Source of the DNA: Apostichopus japonicus
Taxonomy: Eukaryota; Echinodermata; Holothuroidea; Aspidochirotida; Stichopodidae
Reading direction: 5' to 3'
DNA length: 55,000 nt
NCBI RefSeq assembly: GCF_037975245.1
Contig: NC_092565.1
Coordinates: 21,535,499-21,590,498, forward strand
A program made the translations under genes and the position numbers. Shown here one piece after another: positions 24,021 to 35,926 of the stretch. How positions within the stretch are numbered: position 1 is the first letter of the stretch; each line of letters begins with the position of its first letter. Under the pieces are notes generated by a model. The model saw nothing but the letters and a program-made list of their open reading frames with translations. It did not search any database and was not told the origin of the DNA.

Positions 24021-24319
24021 ATGGTCAGAGTGACAGATCTGTTCGAGTCGTGCAAGGCACGGCTCCCTCAGGTAGAGGCATGTTTAAGGGGGATTTACAT
24101 GGACCATGTGGACAAGCCGTGTCTTTTTTGTGGGAGAGCTATTCTGTTTTCAATGTCCCAGAACTGTAGATCTGTCTCTACTGCTCTGCACTTTTCACAT
24201 TGCTATGTGCCTATACGTCAAACTTTACTGAGGTGTACAAAACAACGCTGCCAGATTTACTACTCGTATTCCGAAGAGAGAGCACATAACACCTATACTG
24301 AGGAATCTTCACTGGCTAT
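24021..24319 (+). pseudogene. Cysteine-containing ORF block, unit 1 (disrupted)
   Basis: ATG-initiated frame VRVTDLF, YMDHVDKPCLFCGR, then RQTLLRCTKQRCQIYYSYSE and NTYTEESSLAI. Spaced CxxC and CxxxxC pairs suggest a zinc-binding module; the layout recalls cysteine clusters that accompany some eukaryotic transposases, but I cannot assign it. In units 2 and 3 the frame continues as GKFHVRRLFTLRSIF, while here an insertion replaces that end after residue I. The in-frame stop just upstream of the ATG is TAG. Confidence 0.4.
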
Positions 24320-24367
24320 CACCCTCGTAGAAGTAAGAGATTGTGAGTTATATATAACACCATATGG

Positions 24368-24854
24368 TACGGAAGCGTAGAAATGACATTGCATTGACGC
24401 GTTACCAACTTGACAAAACGACAATTTTCTGCAAATTGACGAGTTGACGAGATGGTAAAGTGACAAAATTCAGAAAATTGACGTTTTGACGAGAAAACGG
24501 ATCTCGTCAATGCAGCAATTTTCTGCAATTTTCTGAATTTTGTCATCTTGTCGAGATGGTATACGTAGTAAGTGTGCAACTCGTCAATTTGCAGAAAATT
24601 GATGCATTGACGAGATCCGTTATCTCGTCAAAACGACAATTTTCTGAATTTTGTCGTTTTGTCGAGATGGTAGTAAGTGTGCAACTCGTCAATTTGCAGA
24701 AAATTGCTGCATTGACGAGATCCGTTATCTCGTCAAAACGTCAATTTTCTGGATTTTGTCACGTTACCATCTCGACAACTCGTCAATTTGCAGAAAATTG
24801 TCGTTTTGTCAAGTTGGTAACTCGTCAATGCAATGTCCCTTCTACGCTTCCGTA
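24368..24854. mobile_element. Foldback element with 161-bp inverted arms
   Basis: Left arm 24368-24528 and right arm 24694-24854 are inverted copies that differ at only a handful of positions by eye. They begin TACGGAAGCGTAGAA. The flanks are ATATGG on both sides (24362-24367, 24855-24860), so a 6-bp target duplication is likely; a TA duplication is an alternative. The spacer and arm together hold two direct repeats of about 110 bp (from 24550 and from 24661) built from the words CTCGTCAA, TTTTCTG and GTCGAGATGGTA. Units 2 and 3 lack it at the matching place. There is no coding capacity. Confidence 0.85.
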
Positions 24855-25340
24855 ATATGGTACTGGAAGTTTTCATGTGCGGGAGATTGTTCACAAACTT
24901 CTCGGAGCATTTTTTAAACATCATTTAAAATATAAAAAAACAATTCATTACAGAGAACAGTTTCAGCTTACGAAGTGCGTAATGTGTTTTAATGGCTTTC
25001 ATAAAAATGTTGTATTCATATATTAATTTCTCAACCAATTAAAAAAGTTAATTAAACATCAATTTCACGACGGCTTGGTTATGCGCCAGGCAACCCCTAC
25101 ACAGAAGAGTATATAGTACTAGCGATCCAGGTAGACTAACAATAAACATTGGACATCCCCATCTGATGTTTAGATATGATAAGTGCATTCAATTGCTATA
25201 GCCTAATAAACAAACTTTAACATGAAACGTAATTTACCCTTCCCTTAGCGCTTGTATTCTATGTTGGTTTTATTGGCGTAACTCTGACAACCTAACTATG
25301 AGTGTATGGTACTACATTCACATATGATTGGTTAAATAAC

Positions 25341-25662
25341 CAGTGAAAAATGAGGAGGGGCGGAAGTATCATTCCGCCCCCCCCCCCCCGCTTCGCAAGT
25401 CAGAAAACCCTTTTTCATTTCCAAATGAGAAAAAAAGTTTCATTTGGAGCACCAAATTGCATCTAAGGTCAGGTGAAAATACAAAATTAAGTTTACAAAA
25501 GAGTGGGTGTTGAAGTGTGCTATATTGCACCAAATTGCATCTGAGGCCACCTGGAAATGCAAAAAAAATCCAAACGGGGAGGGGGACACCCCCTTAGACC
25601 CCTCCCCAGGCCGGCCATCAGTCTTCAGCCCCCCCACTCAAAAGTATCTTCCTACGCCACTG
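25341..25662. mobile_element. End-shortened hAT-like element (322 bp)
   Basis: Reverse-orientation relative of 17333-17704. The right end TTCCTACGCCACTG is intact, but the left end starts at an internal CAGTG, so the outermost 40 bp of that side are missing. The flanks share only TAAC (25337-25340, 25663-25666). Units 1 and 3 carry the empty site (GGTTAAATAACCAATTG in unit 1). Confidence 0.8.
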
Positions 25663-26593
25663 TAACCAATTGAATATAACTTGTTTTATTCTCGAAAATA
25701 TCATACAGCAAGCAGTGGTTTGGTAGCCTATAATATTGTAGTAAATTCTTGCCCATGCCATCAGTAAAATAGAAGGAAAAAAACACGAGTGGGCAACAAA
25801 AGAAACTAAAGCTGCCTATCCCATTAAATTAGGCTTATTCACTTCGCTAGTAAAGTAAAGTCTTCATTAGCAAAAGCAAAAACAAAAAGGAAAAAAATGT
25901 TTTGTGGACATTCGTCCGCAGAACTACGTGTAATAGGTAGCAATCAATCTTTATTAAATACAGTATTAATGATTAAAGGTAGATACTGTGTAGGGATCCA
26001 CGTGTCCCCTGGTAGGGGAGGGGGGCGAAGGTCAGTGCAGCTACACACCTGCGCACGCAACTATATGTACAAAGTATCGTTCCTAATTATACACATGAGT
26101 ACAGAGAGGCAATGGAGATAAGGTACCTTTTCCAAGAACACAACTTAATGATCTGGCCATGCACTCACGGTGGCGTAGTACTACACACAAAAGTATAGTT
26201 GAAATGATGGAATGATAGCTCCATTTTGCATTTAGGCCCCTTTACCGAAAAAAATTCTCAAAAGGGATGGGGAAACCTCTCCCCTGAAACCTCTCCCTAG
26301 AACGATGTTAGCCAAATTCGCGAGCTTCCCCCAACCATATCCCCCCTCCAAGAAAAAACATCCACATCGGGATAGAGGGTAGCGCAACCACGTTTACTTC
26401 TTGAGGTCTTTAATTCCCAATAAAACAAAATCGGGATGTGTGTGGCGGGTGGGGGATAATTCTCCGCTGGCAGACAGAATATTAGAAAATTTCAAAAATA
26501 CAGTACATGTAAACGTATATTTTCCAAAAACCCCTTCCCTGGACGACGTAACATTTAACCCTCCCACAGTCTTCACTGCAGAAAGGGTTACCA

Positions 26594-26603
26594 TTTATTT
26601 ATT
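26594..26603 (-). terminator. poly(A) signal of copy 2
   Basis: Minus-strand AATAAATAAA about 120 nt after the stop codon of copy 2, aligned with the signals of the sister genes. Confidence 0.7.
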
Positions 26604-26722
26604 GACGTCATGCTAAAAAAAATTATAATAATGAAAAATAATAATCATATTAATAATAATAACAAACGTGCTTTTTGGAATATTCTTTGATTTCTACATG
26701 TAATGGCGATTAGTTGCATAAA

Positions 26723-29700
26723 CTACTTTTGTTTTTTATTTTGCTTTGATTTGTTATTGAGACCAAAATAATGATCGTAATATGTGATACTACGGTCAAA
26801 CGCTTCTTTGTATGTATACCTAGGCTTATAGCCTAACATACGTTGAAGTTTCTCCCAACTGTAGTGATATTCACCGTACATATATCGCACAGCATTGGTG
26901 TGAAATGGCATCTCCCAATATTTTAAATTGGATACTAGCCAACACATGACGGTAAGGAAGAGAGCAATCGTATACATGAGCCAATATGGTGGTGTTGCCG
27001 TACCTGTTTCGGCCACTAAAGCCTTTGCAAACTGTGCGATCATTTCCCCAATACTATAAATAGGGGTGTCATCGCCTAAGAAGAACGCTTCTCCACCGAT
27101 ATCTGTCTCCTCGTCGGGACGTAAGAGTGATTTGACTGCCAAAACGTATGAGTATGCGATATTCCCAGCGTATGCATATTGAATCTTCCCGCTCGGTTCA
27201 CCTACGCGGAGTGCAACCCCAGCATTTATGAAATATCCCAAATTTGTTGTTAGAATATGTTCCCCCTCCCCGTACATGCCACATGGTCTCAGAGCGCACG
27301 TCCTCAATTTTTTACCGTTTTTTAGTGCTTTATTGTTGGCACTCAGAACCATGATCTCGGCATCGTACTTGGACTTAGAATAAACAGACAAGATTGGGTT
27401 GATAGCGGGGACTGTAACCGATGTCTCGGAGGCGTTAACACTAGGCTTTTTAAGATCGTTGGCTACTTCATTAGAACTCGTGTAGACTAGACATTCAACG
27501 TTCTGTTCAATACAGGCGTTCACTGCATTTTCTGTTCCTATATTTTAAAGGGGAATATAAAGAAAAAGAAAGAAACAGTATTGATAATTAAAACCATGCT
27601 GGAAAACGTGTTGCTTATAGTCAGATGGGGAGGGAATGTAACTGGTCAATATAACCGTTGCAATGTTCAGATCATTTAAAAAAAACCTAGGCCTATCCGT
27701 TGTCAGTTTTTGTTCCAGTTGGCAGTAATTTTACTGTACAGTATTTCTCTACATTTTTACGCAACCCATCTTATTTATTTTGGAAGATCACTTCATATGA
27801 GAAAACCGTAGACTTCTCCTGGGTGAAAACCCGATCTTTTTTCTTCTTCAGCCAGCCAGAGCTGGAACCCACGGCCTGTTAGATGCTACAGGTATATATC
27901 ATTGCTTCTAATGCCTCCAATTTGACCATACCACTCGACCATATCACTGGTATTTCTGGAAACCTCAATTGTAAGAGCCCTTTAGTTTCCTTTGATACTG
28001 CATCGGATATCCATGTTTGAAACCGGCAATTCTCTATGAGGGTGCACTGAACTTACCGTCTACATTAACAGCGCGTATTGACTTTCTGTTAGGGTATGCA
28101 CCAAACGCAACACAGCTGCAATTATGGATGACGGCGTCCACATTTTCGCAGGCTTTAGTTAGGGCCGCGGGATCACAGATACTACCCTCGATGTGGTTAA
28201 GTTTATGAGAATTCTTCGATGCTGAAAGAAGGGGACAAAAGATGGTTTAAGAATAAATTTAAAATATTTGTTAAAAAAGGATTCATGAACTGTATTGTGA
28301 CAGCTTCCGTGTTGATCGGGAGATATGTCGGAATTTTACCCGTCCCAACCATCTCCCCAACCCTCTCCCCAATCCCCAACCCAACCCTTTTCAATTTTTA
28401 TGCATAGTTTATCAAATGAATCAGATACATAACGAAACTGGCACAAAAAGAGGGTATATTATATAATGATGGCTGTCCAGAAAATAGACTTCTGCGTTCT
28501 TGAGTGGTATATAGCCCGTTTACACTTGAGAACGACCACTCGGGGTCCGATCAACCGCGGAAAAGACCACGCAATTTTGACCCCGCAATGGAATAGGTCC
28601 GAGGGAGGATAAGACCACACGTTCGATGTTAAATTTGTAATGTAAACTTAGCTTAGGTTAATCATCGATCCACGGTGGCCTTTAACTTAATTAGAGACGT
28701 AATTTGTCCGGCCAGACGTTATCTACTAGGGGACCTAATTGAATTTACACCGGTTGTAGATGCTCTTTAACACGGTAATTTATCTGGTCTTTGATAGCCG
28801 TCTAATATGTAGATAAACGGAATTACTTTTCTTTGCTAGGAAAGGTCATCCGAGATATAGGTTATAGGCACGAAAACTAAACAAGTTGATCTAATCTCAA
28901 TCCCTACCCCTAGACATCGAGAATGGGACTTGTATATGATCATGACAGTGTTACGTCAAGTCTCATGGAAATATAAAACAAAAGTATACATGGTTGCTAG
29001 CTTTGAGAAAGGTAAGATCTAAGAACAAACGATCTCAGAACGAACTGCCGCATATTACTATGGTTTAACTAATATAAAAAAAAGTCAACAAACTATTAGA
29101 GATTACTGCATTGAATCTCAATGTAGTTGTATGTCGTTCTAAAGTAAACAAAGCATGCCTATTCATAACTTTGATATCCAGTGGTAGTATAAAGACGCTG
29201 CTATATAGATAACGGCTTAATCTTCATTCCAAATTTATTTAATTAATTAATTAATCAATGAATTAAGTAAGTAAGTAATTTATAGGTCCCCTGTTCAGAT
29301 AGTGTCCCTTTCATAATAGATAAACGAGAGTTCGTATGCCTTAATAGTTTGATGACCCTTATTCCATGTTGATATACTGGTATATTAAAATAACTCGTTG
29401 AAAGACGCAAAGATAGAATCTGAACCCCCCCCCCCCCCACAAAGTCACCCAACTCTTCCACTTTTATAGAAGAAGAAAAAGATATAGAAAAGATCATTCG
29501 TCCTGCAACGCCAACATACTGTTTGTTGTAATGGGTTACGTCAGTATTTCATGCAACAATAGTACAACACGTGACTAATTAAATTGAAAACATTTCATGG
29601 AAACTTTAACCTGATCAGGACACGAGAAGTAACCATATTCTTGATATTTTTACTTACAGCCGTTCTTCCTTAGACTTAACTCATGGTGCATGTAGTTAAT

Positions 29701-30190
29701 CTCCCCCCCCCCTCCTCACCCCCCTCCTACCTCTGCCATTGGTTTCGAGCAACGTGACCGCATGTTAGTTGCCTGCCCCCACCCCTTTAGTTTGAGTCGA
29801 TTTCAATTTCAATGTCATGTTACCGCTCTAACAAGAAAGGAAGATTGTTGTCTGTTTGTTTGTTTACACACTCATTTAATACCCCAGCTATCGTCTTTTG
29901 TTTTAATCGTATTCATTTATTTGCCAAAGAATACGTTAACAGTCAACTTAGTCGCGCAATGACATTTAATTTCCTCACCTTCCTTTGAACCACGCAAGTT
30001 TGCGTAGACGAACTATTTGATATCATTACTTACGATGTAGACCGTGGTGCCACTTGAACGGCTGGATATCAAATGATCTTATTTCCTTCACAGGAAATAC
30101 CTCTTGTTCCATCAACTCTTTGACGATATGCTGACCAAGAAAGCCGGCTCCTCCCGTCACAAGGATGGTTACACCTTCCTGATTAGTCAT
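26723..30190 (-). CDS. 3beta-hydroxysteroid dehydrogenase-like gene, copy 2 (3 exons)
   Basis: Exon 1 is 30190-30034, exon 2 28221-28057 and exon 3 27537-26723, with the same sizes (157, 165, 815 nt) and phases as copy 1. The predicted product is again 378 residues with no stop or frameshift. The Rossmann motif is TGGAGFLG. The catalytic Y160 and K164 are kept as YSKSK, where the other copies have YSQSK. The position after YTSS is Asn rather than Ile. Exon 2 reads KLNHIEG and RKSIRAVNVD, like copies 3 and 4. The C terminus ends KKQK. Introns are the shortest and cleanest of the array (1812 and 519 nt), so this copy serves as the empty-site reference for the insertions in copies 1, 3 and 4. 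It shares a haplotype with copy 3 around residues 250-268 (EETDIGG, TPIYS) but with copy 1 around residues 312-327 (LKYW, RYM). Confidence 0.92.
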
Positions 30191-31489
30191 TGTCAATCTA
30201 CAGGTGGTGAGAAGCAAACTTCTTCATTAACTCAGAAAGTTAATTTAGATCATCAGTACTTCACCCCAAATATGCAAGGAAGCCAAATAATGGCCATGAA
30301 TGTTCACAGTTCAACAAGCATCAGGCGCGGATCCAGGGAAAATATCCGGAGTGTATATACCCCATATTTTAACCCCCGCCCCTCCCCAATTTTTTTTAAA
30401 GTTGCTATCAGCACAACCTTGCTTTTAGTCCTATCCGTGTGGACCTAAATTACAACCAAATTATGCCCAGAATGCCCTATTTCACGTCTTTTATTTTCAT
30501 TACATGGGAGACACCTTCAATGGCACCAGTACTACAGGCCCCCCCCCCATGTTTACATCCGAGACCCACCCTGACTATCACATTCAAAGCATTGTGACTC
30601 CAATGAGACATTTAAAGTGATTTATTCAACCGACCCCTATGTCTGAGAATAATTTGACGAGTCAAAATCTTCAGAAAAAGCTACTTTTTCAAATCTTTAA
30701 AATTTTGTTGTTATTGAGGGAGGGGTGGAAGGGGGTAGGGGGAAACGATCACCTTTAAATGACACCTATTAATTCTGTTGTTTATATTTCTTTAGTTAGA
30801 ATCAATTTCGGAAATATATCAGTACAGATATATAGCAAGACGAGAATGAGTTGTGATTTGGGTTCTCTGTCATCATTTCGGAAATTATGTCCTTCTAACT
30901 GAGGAGGTTATCCCAGTTATCTAACTGTTGGATGTCATCCTTCGCATTCAAGCTTTTAGTAGTGCGCCTCTGCATAATTCATTAATCAGAGAATTACTTA
31001 GTGCTCATAACTTTTATATAATAATCATAAGTGTTTTAGAGTCTAACTCATCTCAAGATTAGTGTCCAGGCGAGGATCAAGGAGGTGGGGGTGTTCAACC
31101 CCCTTGTCAACCCCCTCCAAGATTTAAAGGTCAATAGTTACTAGCACAACCTCATTTGAAAACACAAAAATTGAGTTTGGGTGGGAGTGGGGGGAGGGTA
31201 GACATGGGAGGTTACACTTTATTTATCACTAACTATTGTTAGACATATAAGTATTTGTAGCAAACTTACCACAAGCAAGTAAAATCTCTTTATCTATGAC
31301 CTTTCCCAACGCTTGGTGATAAGTAATTTAACCTTGTTAAACCGAATAGTCCGTTGAACTAATTACAGACTTTGATCAACCTTCCTTCAAAGACGATCAG
31401 TCTGTAGGAAAATCGTTTAAGGTAAACCCCCGTGCTTGCTTTTCGTCAACCCAACCGCCCCCCCCCCCCCCCTCAACCTTAGATTTCTA

Positions 31490-31770
31490 CTCACTTCCTC
31501 TAGATTTCCTTACTCAAATTCCACCTACGCAGGTAATTTCCGTTGCGGAAATACCTCGGTGCCAAGTATGCCCCCATATTACTTAAGGCATTTAAGTTTA
31601 AATTCCTATGCATATATGGTCTAATGCCCCTTCCCTCTCTTGTGGTGCTAGCAACGTCATTTACATATTCTGCTGTGTTCTTTGTAAAGAGGGCAGTTGT
31701 GTAAGTGAAACAAGCTCTCGGTTTCCCTTACGTTTTAATAATCACAAAATAATCAATTCGCGTCAGTTTT
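31490..31770 (+). pseudogene. Penelope-like GIY-YIG scrap, unit 2
   Basis: Translates in two frames to YAGNFRCGN and then SNVIYIFCCVLCKEGSCVSE and RFPLRFNNHK, matching the cysteine linker and the start of the GIY-YIG endonuclease of Penelope-like elements. A frameshift separates the parts. The matching place in unit 1 has unrelated DNA. Confidence 0.65.
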
Positions 31771-32126
31771 GAAGGATCCCCCATTATGTTGCGGCTTAAT
31801 GTTGCGGCTTAAGAGGAGAAGTGGATAGCATTTCCTGCTCCAATTTGTGCATAAATATGTTGGCGTAACATGATGTCATTTAAGTGCACATTGCGGTACC
31901 TTTGATGTGGAGATAATATTTATCATTAATAGAGAAATAAATATTACTTGATAAAAAACGTAAAACAGGACCAAGACTTATCAGCTGATGTGGTGTTAAT
32001 GGCATACTCACGAAGAAATGTTGACAAGCGATAACTCCCTCATCATGAGGGATATTGGTATATAAAAAGTATACGTCCGTGGTTACAAGTAATAAATCGG
32101 TAACGCCTGAATATTATTAAGGATTC

Positions 32127-32489
32127 TCAAAAAAATGTGAAGTGTCCTGTATATAAGAAGGAATATGGTCTAGTAAAGGGTAGAGTATGGAGTGGATGAC
32201 TCCTGAAAGGTGTTCTGTAAGACAGAAAGACTATACCAATTCCTAAAATAATTGGTTGACACGGAGGGAATAACTTGAGTGTCCTGGTTAGTTCACAAAT
32301 GTCTTGACGACGGATTTTCTCTGCAGGGTCTGAAGGGGTAAGTCCAGGTAGTGCTTGCTGTGCATCGGCTATCAATGGGAAGCCTGTGCTTTGGGTAAAG
32401 TGTGGTAAGTTCCTAACGATGGGTGCTTTGGTGTTAATTCTACTACCTTGGTCACCACATACGTTCCGGTATTGTTTGGCACAACTCAT
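32127..32489 (-). pseudogene. Conserved ORF block, unit 2
   Basis: Counterpart of the 22545-22800 block. The second half (FPLIADAQQALPGL, IRRQDICELTRTLKLFPPC) keeps the unit 1 frame, but the first half is read in another frame because of indels around TTACCACACTTTACCC. That drift suggests it is no longer coding, at least here. Confidence 0.35.
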
Positions 32490-33742
32490 CGATTTTGAGG
32501 TGGACGACCCTGGACCGTTTTTCCAGTGAAAACTAGATATCAGAGTTACTTAGTTGTTCCTCTGCCTTACAATATATTACCAGCTTTAAACTATATAGAA
32601 ACGAATGATAATCTTACCGCAATTCCAAGAATTACAAATAGCAAGCACACGTCTTATACGGCGTTTTATTCCGTGTTATGAATTGATGAAACGATCGCCC
32701 TCACTGCATTAATCGCTCATTTGACTTTCATCAGTGCCCTTGCCTGAATGTGTGTTTGTGATAACTGTGTATTTTTTATGCAGTCACAAAACTCACAAAA
32801 CAAGTTAATTATCGATTGTGGCACAAAGTCCACGAATCCCTTTACTTTTGAAGTCTGTTTGTAAGTGAGGAGCATATTGATGTAAATATTTAGATGAGTT
32901 CAGCCCGCCAGTCAGTCAACGCTCCTACCTATATAAAGTTCGGATCACCTTGCCCAAGATAGTTTGCTGACCCCATTATCTCAGAAAACTCCACATCTTC
33001 ATTTGTGTATAGAAGTATGGAATACTGCATAGGCCTACGTGTTGCAGTTTCGAACAATTACCTTGCTAAGTATATATAGAATATATCGTGTATTTATCTC
33101 TCGAGGATAAAGGAATCAGATGTTTCCAAAACTCAAATTAGATGTAAAAATGCAAGAAACTAAAGATCATGGTACTGGATATGAGAAAGATTTTCACGAC
33201 CAAGAAAGAAAATATGCCCGAATTGCGGCCATTTAACGAAAAAAAAAATACAAAATACATTAGTGCGAAATCAACGTTGTCATCAAAAACATAAAATACA
33301 AATTTTCCTACGAAATTGTTTCCTAAATATGCTAAAGAGTCAAATAATGGTCACATGTTTTCAATCTTGAACATAGATAATCATATTCTGCCATCCTCAT
33401 AGCATGCATTCCTTGATTCGGTCATTTCATTGAGTGAACCACCATGATCTATATATGTGTGGGAAAAACTGAAGAGCAAGAGCGTTATGAATACTTCAGT
33501 ATATTTATATATCAATTTTAAGTACTAAGCGTGTAAACAGAAATTAAGTAATGTCGTAGAGGAATATTTGTCTTAAAGAAGCACTCCAGTCACATTGAAG
33601 AATAAATAAACGCTATGCCACCTGCCGTCATCGACAAACTAGATATTACAACTATCAACCGATTGCCCAGCTGTTACTTGCTGGAATATATTTCATAGTA
33701 TACGTATACTAATTGACAGGCAATGTACAAATGTCGTAGAGC

Positions 33743-34076
33743 ATGGTCAGGGTGACAGACATGTTCGAGCCCCTGCAGGTAGAGGCATGTTTGAGGGGGA
33801 TTTACATGGATCATGTGGACAAGCCACGTCATTTCCTTTGACTGCGCTATGCTGTTTTCAATGTCCCAGTACTTTAGATCTCTCCCTACTGCTCTGCACT
33901 TTTCACATTGCTATGTGACAATACGCCAAATTTTACTGAGGTGTACAAAACAACGCTGCCAGAATTACTACTCGTATTCCGAAGAAAGAGCAAATAACAC
34001 CTATACTGAGGAATCTTCACTGGCTATCGGGAAGTTTCATGTGCGGAGATTGTTCACTTTACGGAGCATTTTTTAA
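33743..34076 (+). pseudogene. Cysteine-containing ORF block, unit 2
   Basis: Counterpart of 24021-24319. The N-terminal part is frameshifted relative to unit 1; from MLFSMSQ to the end GKFHVRRLFTLRSIF it is open. The CLFC pair is lost in this frame, which argues against a working protein. Confidence 0.4.
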
Positions 34077-34215
34077 ACATCATTTAAAATATAAAACAAA
34101 AATTCATTACAAAGAACGGTTTCAGCTTACGAAGTGCGTAATGTGTTTTAATGGCTTTCATAAATATGTTGTGTTCATATATTGATTTCTCAACCAATTA
34201 AAAAAGTTAATTAAA

Positions 34216-35445
34216 TGAAGCGAACCGCGGATGGCGGGGAAATGACCGAATTTAGGGTCCTTCGCTTCGAACTCACAAGTGATAAATGAGGTTGCAAGAG
34301 TGTTCTTGCGTTGAAACAACGGCTGACGATTTATTACAAACACTTACAAAATGATAATATACATATGAACAAATTATGATACATGACAATATAAATGGCT
34401 TGATGAACTCTTTAACCTTTTTTAAGCTGTCCGAACTCGGGGAAACCTATACTCAAATATTCAATACTACGTAATATCCATCTCGCAATAACTCACCAAG
34501 GATATTCAGTGAAAAATAAATTCAACAAAAACAATATTAAATACACAGAAAAATAATATTACATAGCAGTGAAATTGCTCTTGTATAATACTGTATAAAA
34601 TAATCTGCACTTGGAATTTTAGCACCTTCATAATAGCCAGGGCAACACATGCCAGCTGCAACCCATTACAGGAATTTCCTACCTGCTGTTCCTTGACAGT
34701 AGGAATTTCACCTCCTATTCACCATCTGAACACACAAACTCTCAAGAGTCTTGTCACTCTATAGCTATCCAAAATGGCTAAGATTCGAGGACAATCTCTG
34801 GGACAATAACTACAGTAACAAATAATGTTCAGAATACAAAATATACGAATACACTCTTTAAACAACGAGCAGTACAATACTCGACAGGTACAATAATCAA
34901 CTGTCAATACACTAAACTGTCAATTACACTTAACGGTATCACTACAGAATTATAATATGCAATAACACCCACGTGCTTGACAATAAACAATACACGCTAT
35001 GAACCCGTAGGACCAAGGTCCAAACACACAACTTAACATGTTCTTTGTACAGTTAAGCACAGCCTTGCCAACTTAAAAACTACAATTCAATTAACTAACA
35101 ATAGGGTACGTACAGCATTTATGAAACAATATTTATTACTTAATTTCTTACTAAAATGAGTATAGCTCGCTCGCGGAAAATAAGCTCGTTAGGTCGCGGA
35201 CATCAAAAATACTGACATCGAGACTCCATCACCCTCTCGCCAGCTCGCTGCATGTTGGTATGTACAGAACCGCCGTCTTGGAAAGCCAGTGGCTTCGAGC
35301 CTGAAGCCGAAAAGCAGAAAAACCTGAGGCATCCTGCCTCTTAGAAGGGGGACATCTCCTCACTGACTCCAGATATGAGTAACTCTTGGCAATTAACGAT
35401 CCAGAGTACTAAAAATTAACAAAATACGAAAGGGTTTACGAGGCA
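34216..35445. mobile_element. Insert A, unit 2 (unclassified)
   Basis: Starts ATGAAGCGAACCGCGGATGG after GTTAATTAA, where unit 1 has CATCAATTTC. It holds no long open frame. The segment CTCGCCAGCTCGCTGCATG to GCTTCGAGCCTGAAGCC near 35237-35305 is relatively GC-rich. The same insert is at 45594-46821 in unit 3. No terminal repeats were found. Confidence 0.55.
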
Positions 35446-35518
35446 CACCCCAGAAGAGTATATAGTACTAGCGACCCCGGTAGACTAACAATAAACATTG
35501 GACATCCCTATCTGATGT

Positions 35519-35926
35519 GCTTTTTACGTGACCCGCCAAGCGGGATACAAAACGTCACGGCCAAACGGCACTACCGAACCATCCCATTCTTACAAACGAA
35601 ACTCAGGTCAAGCGCGCCAAAAAAGTACATACGCCCACCGACAGGGTGCAGAGACAAAACGCCCAACCACCCACTGAAACATTCAAAAAGCTACAAAAGG
35701 ACGACCAGCACGCAGCGAAACAAAACATCCCTCCCCAGCACCACCTTCCAAAAAGGCATGCAGCCCCAGATAAACGGCGCAAATTGCCTTCAACCGGAAG
35801 GCGAATGTCAGACTTCACCGCCTCCAGGACTGCCTGCCAACTGGCAAATTTCCCTCTAAAAACAACATCACATCTATTCCTCCAAACAAGTTTCAAGTGC
35901 ATTCCATTGCTATAGCCAATAAACAA
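35519..35926 (-). pseudogene. Insert B, unit 2: possible LINE C-terminal fragment
   Basis: The minus strand reads KLVWRNRCDVVFRGKFASW then LEAVKSDIRLPVEG, which resembles the tail after the reverse transcriptase of some non-LTR elements (WRNR...F.GK). Unit 1 lacks it; unit 3 retains the part from AAAAGGACGACCAGC on (46822-47012). Confidence 0.35.

Larger units (their letters stand above)
19030..25265. other. Intergenic region upstream of gene copy 1
   Basis: This is 5' flank of copy 1 and the right part of unit 1. From 19030 to about 20225 and from about 22315 on it aligns with units 2 and 3. The part 20225-22300 is specific to unit 1 and holds two overlapping unrecognised minus-strand frames near 21269-21611. 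The promoter cannot be placed with confidence. Confidence 0.55.

Noticed and set aside
24550-24770. CRISPR-like array of repeats
   Set aside because: Only two direct repeats of about 110 bp inside an inverted-repeat element; no short repeat-spacer pattern, and the DNA is eukaryotic.
28017-28208. Plus-strand open frames over exon 2 (also near 16847, 38409)
   Set aside because: They are antisense shadows of the 165-nt minus-strand exon 2; the minus strand gives the 3beta-HSD sequence with proper splice sites.
30104-30448. Plus-strand open frames over exon 1 (also 41478-41798)
   Set aside because: Antisense to exon 1 and its 5' flank; the frame is not conserved past the exon.
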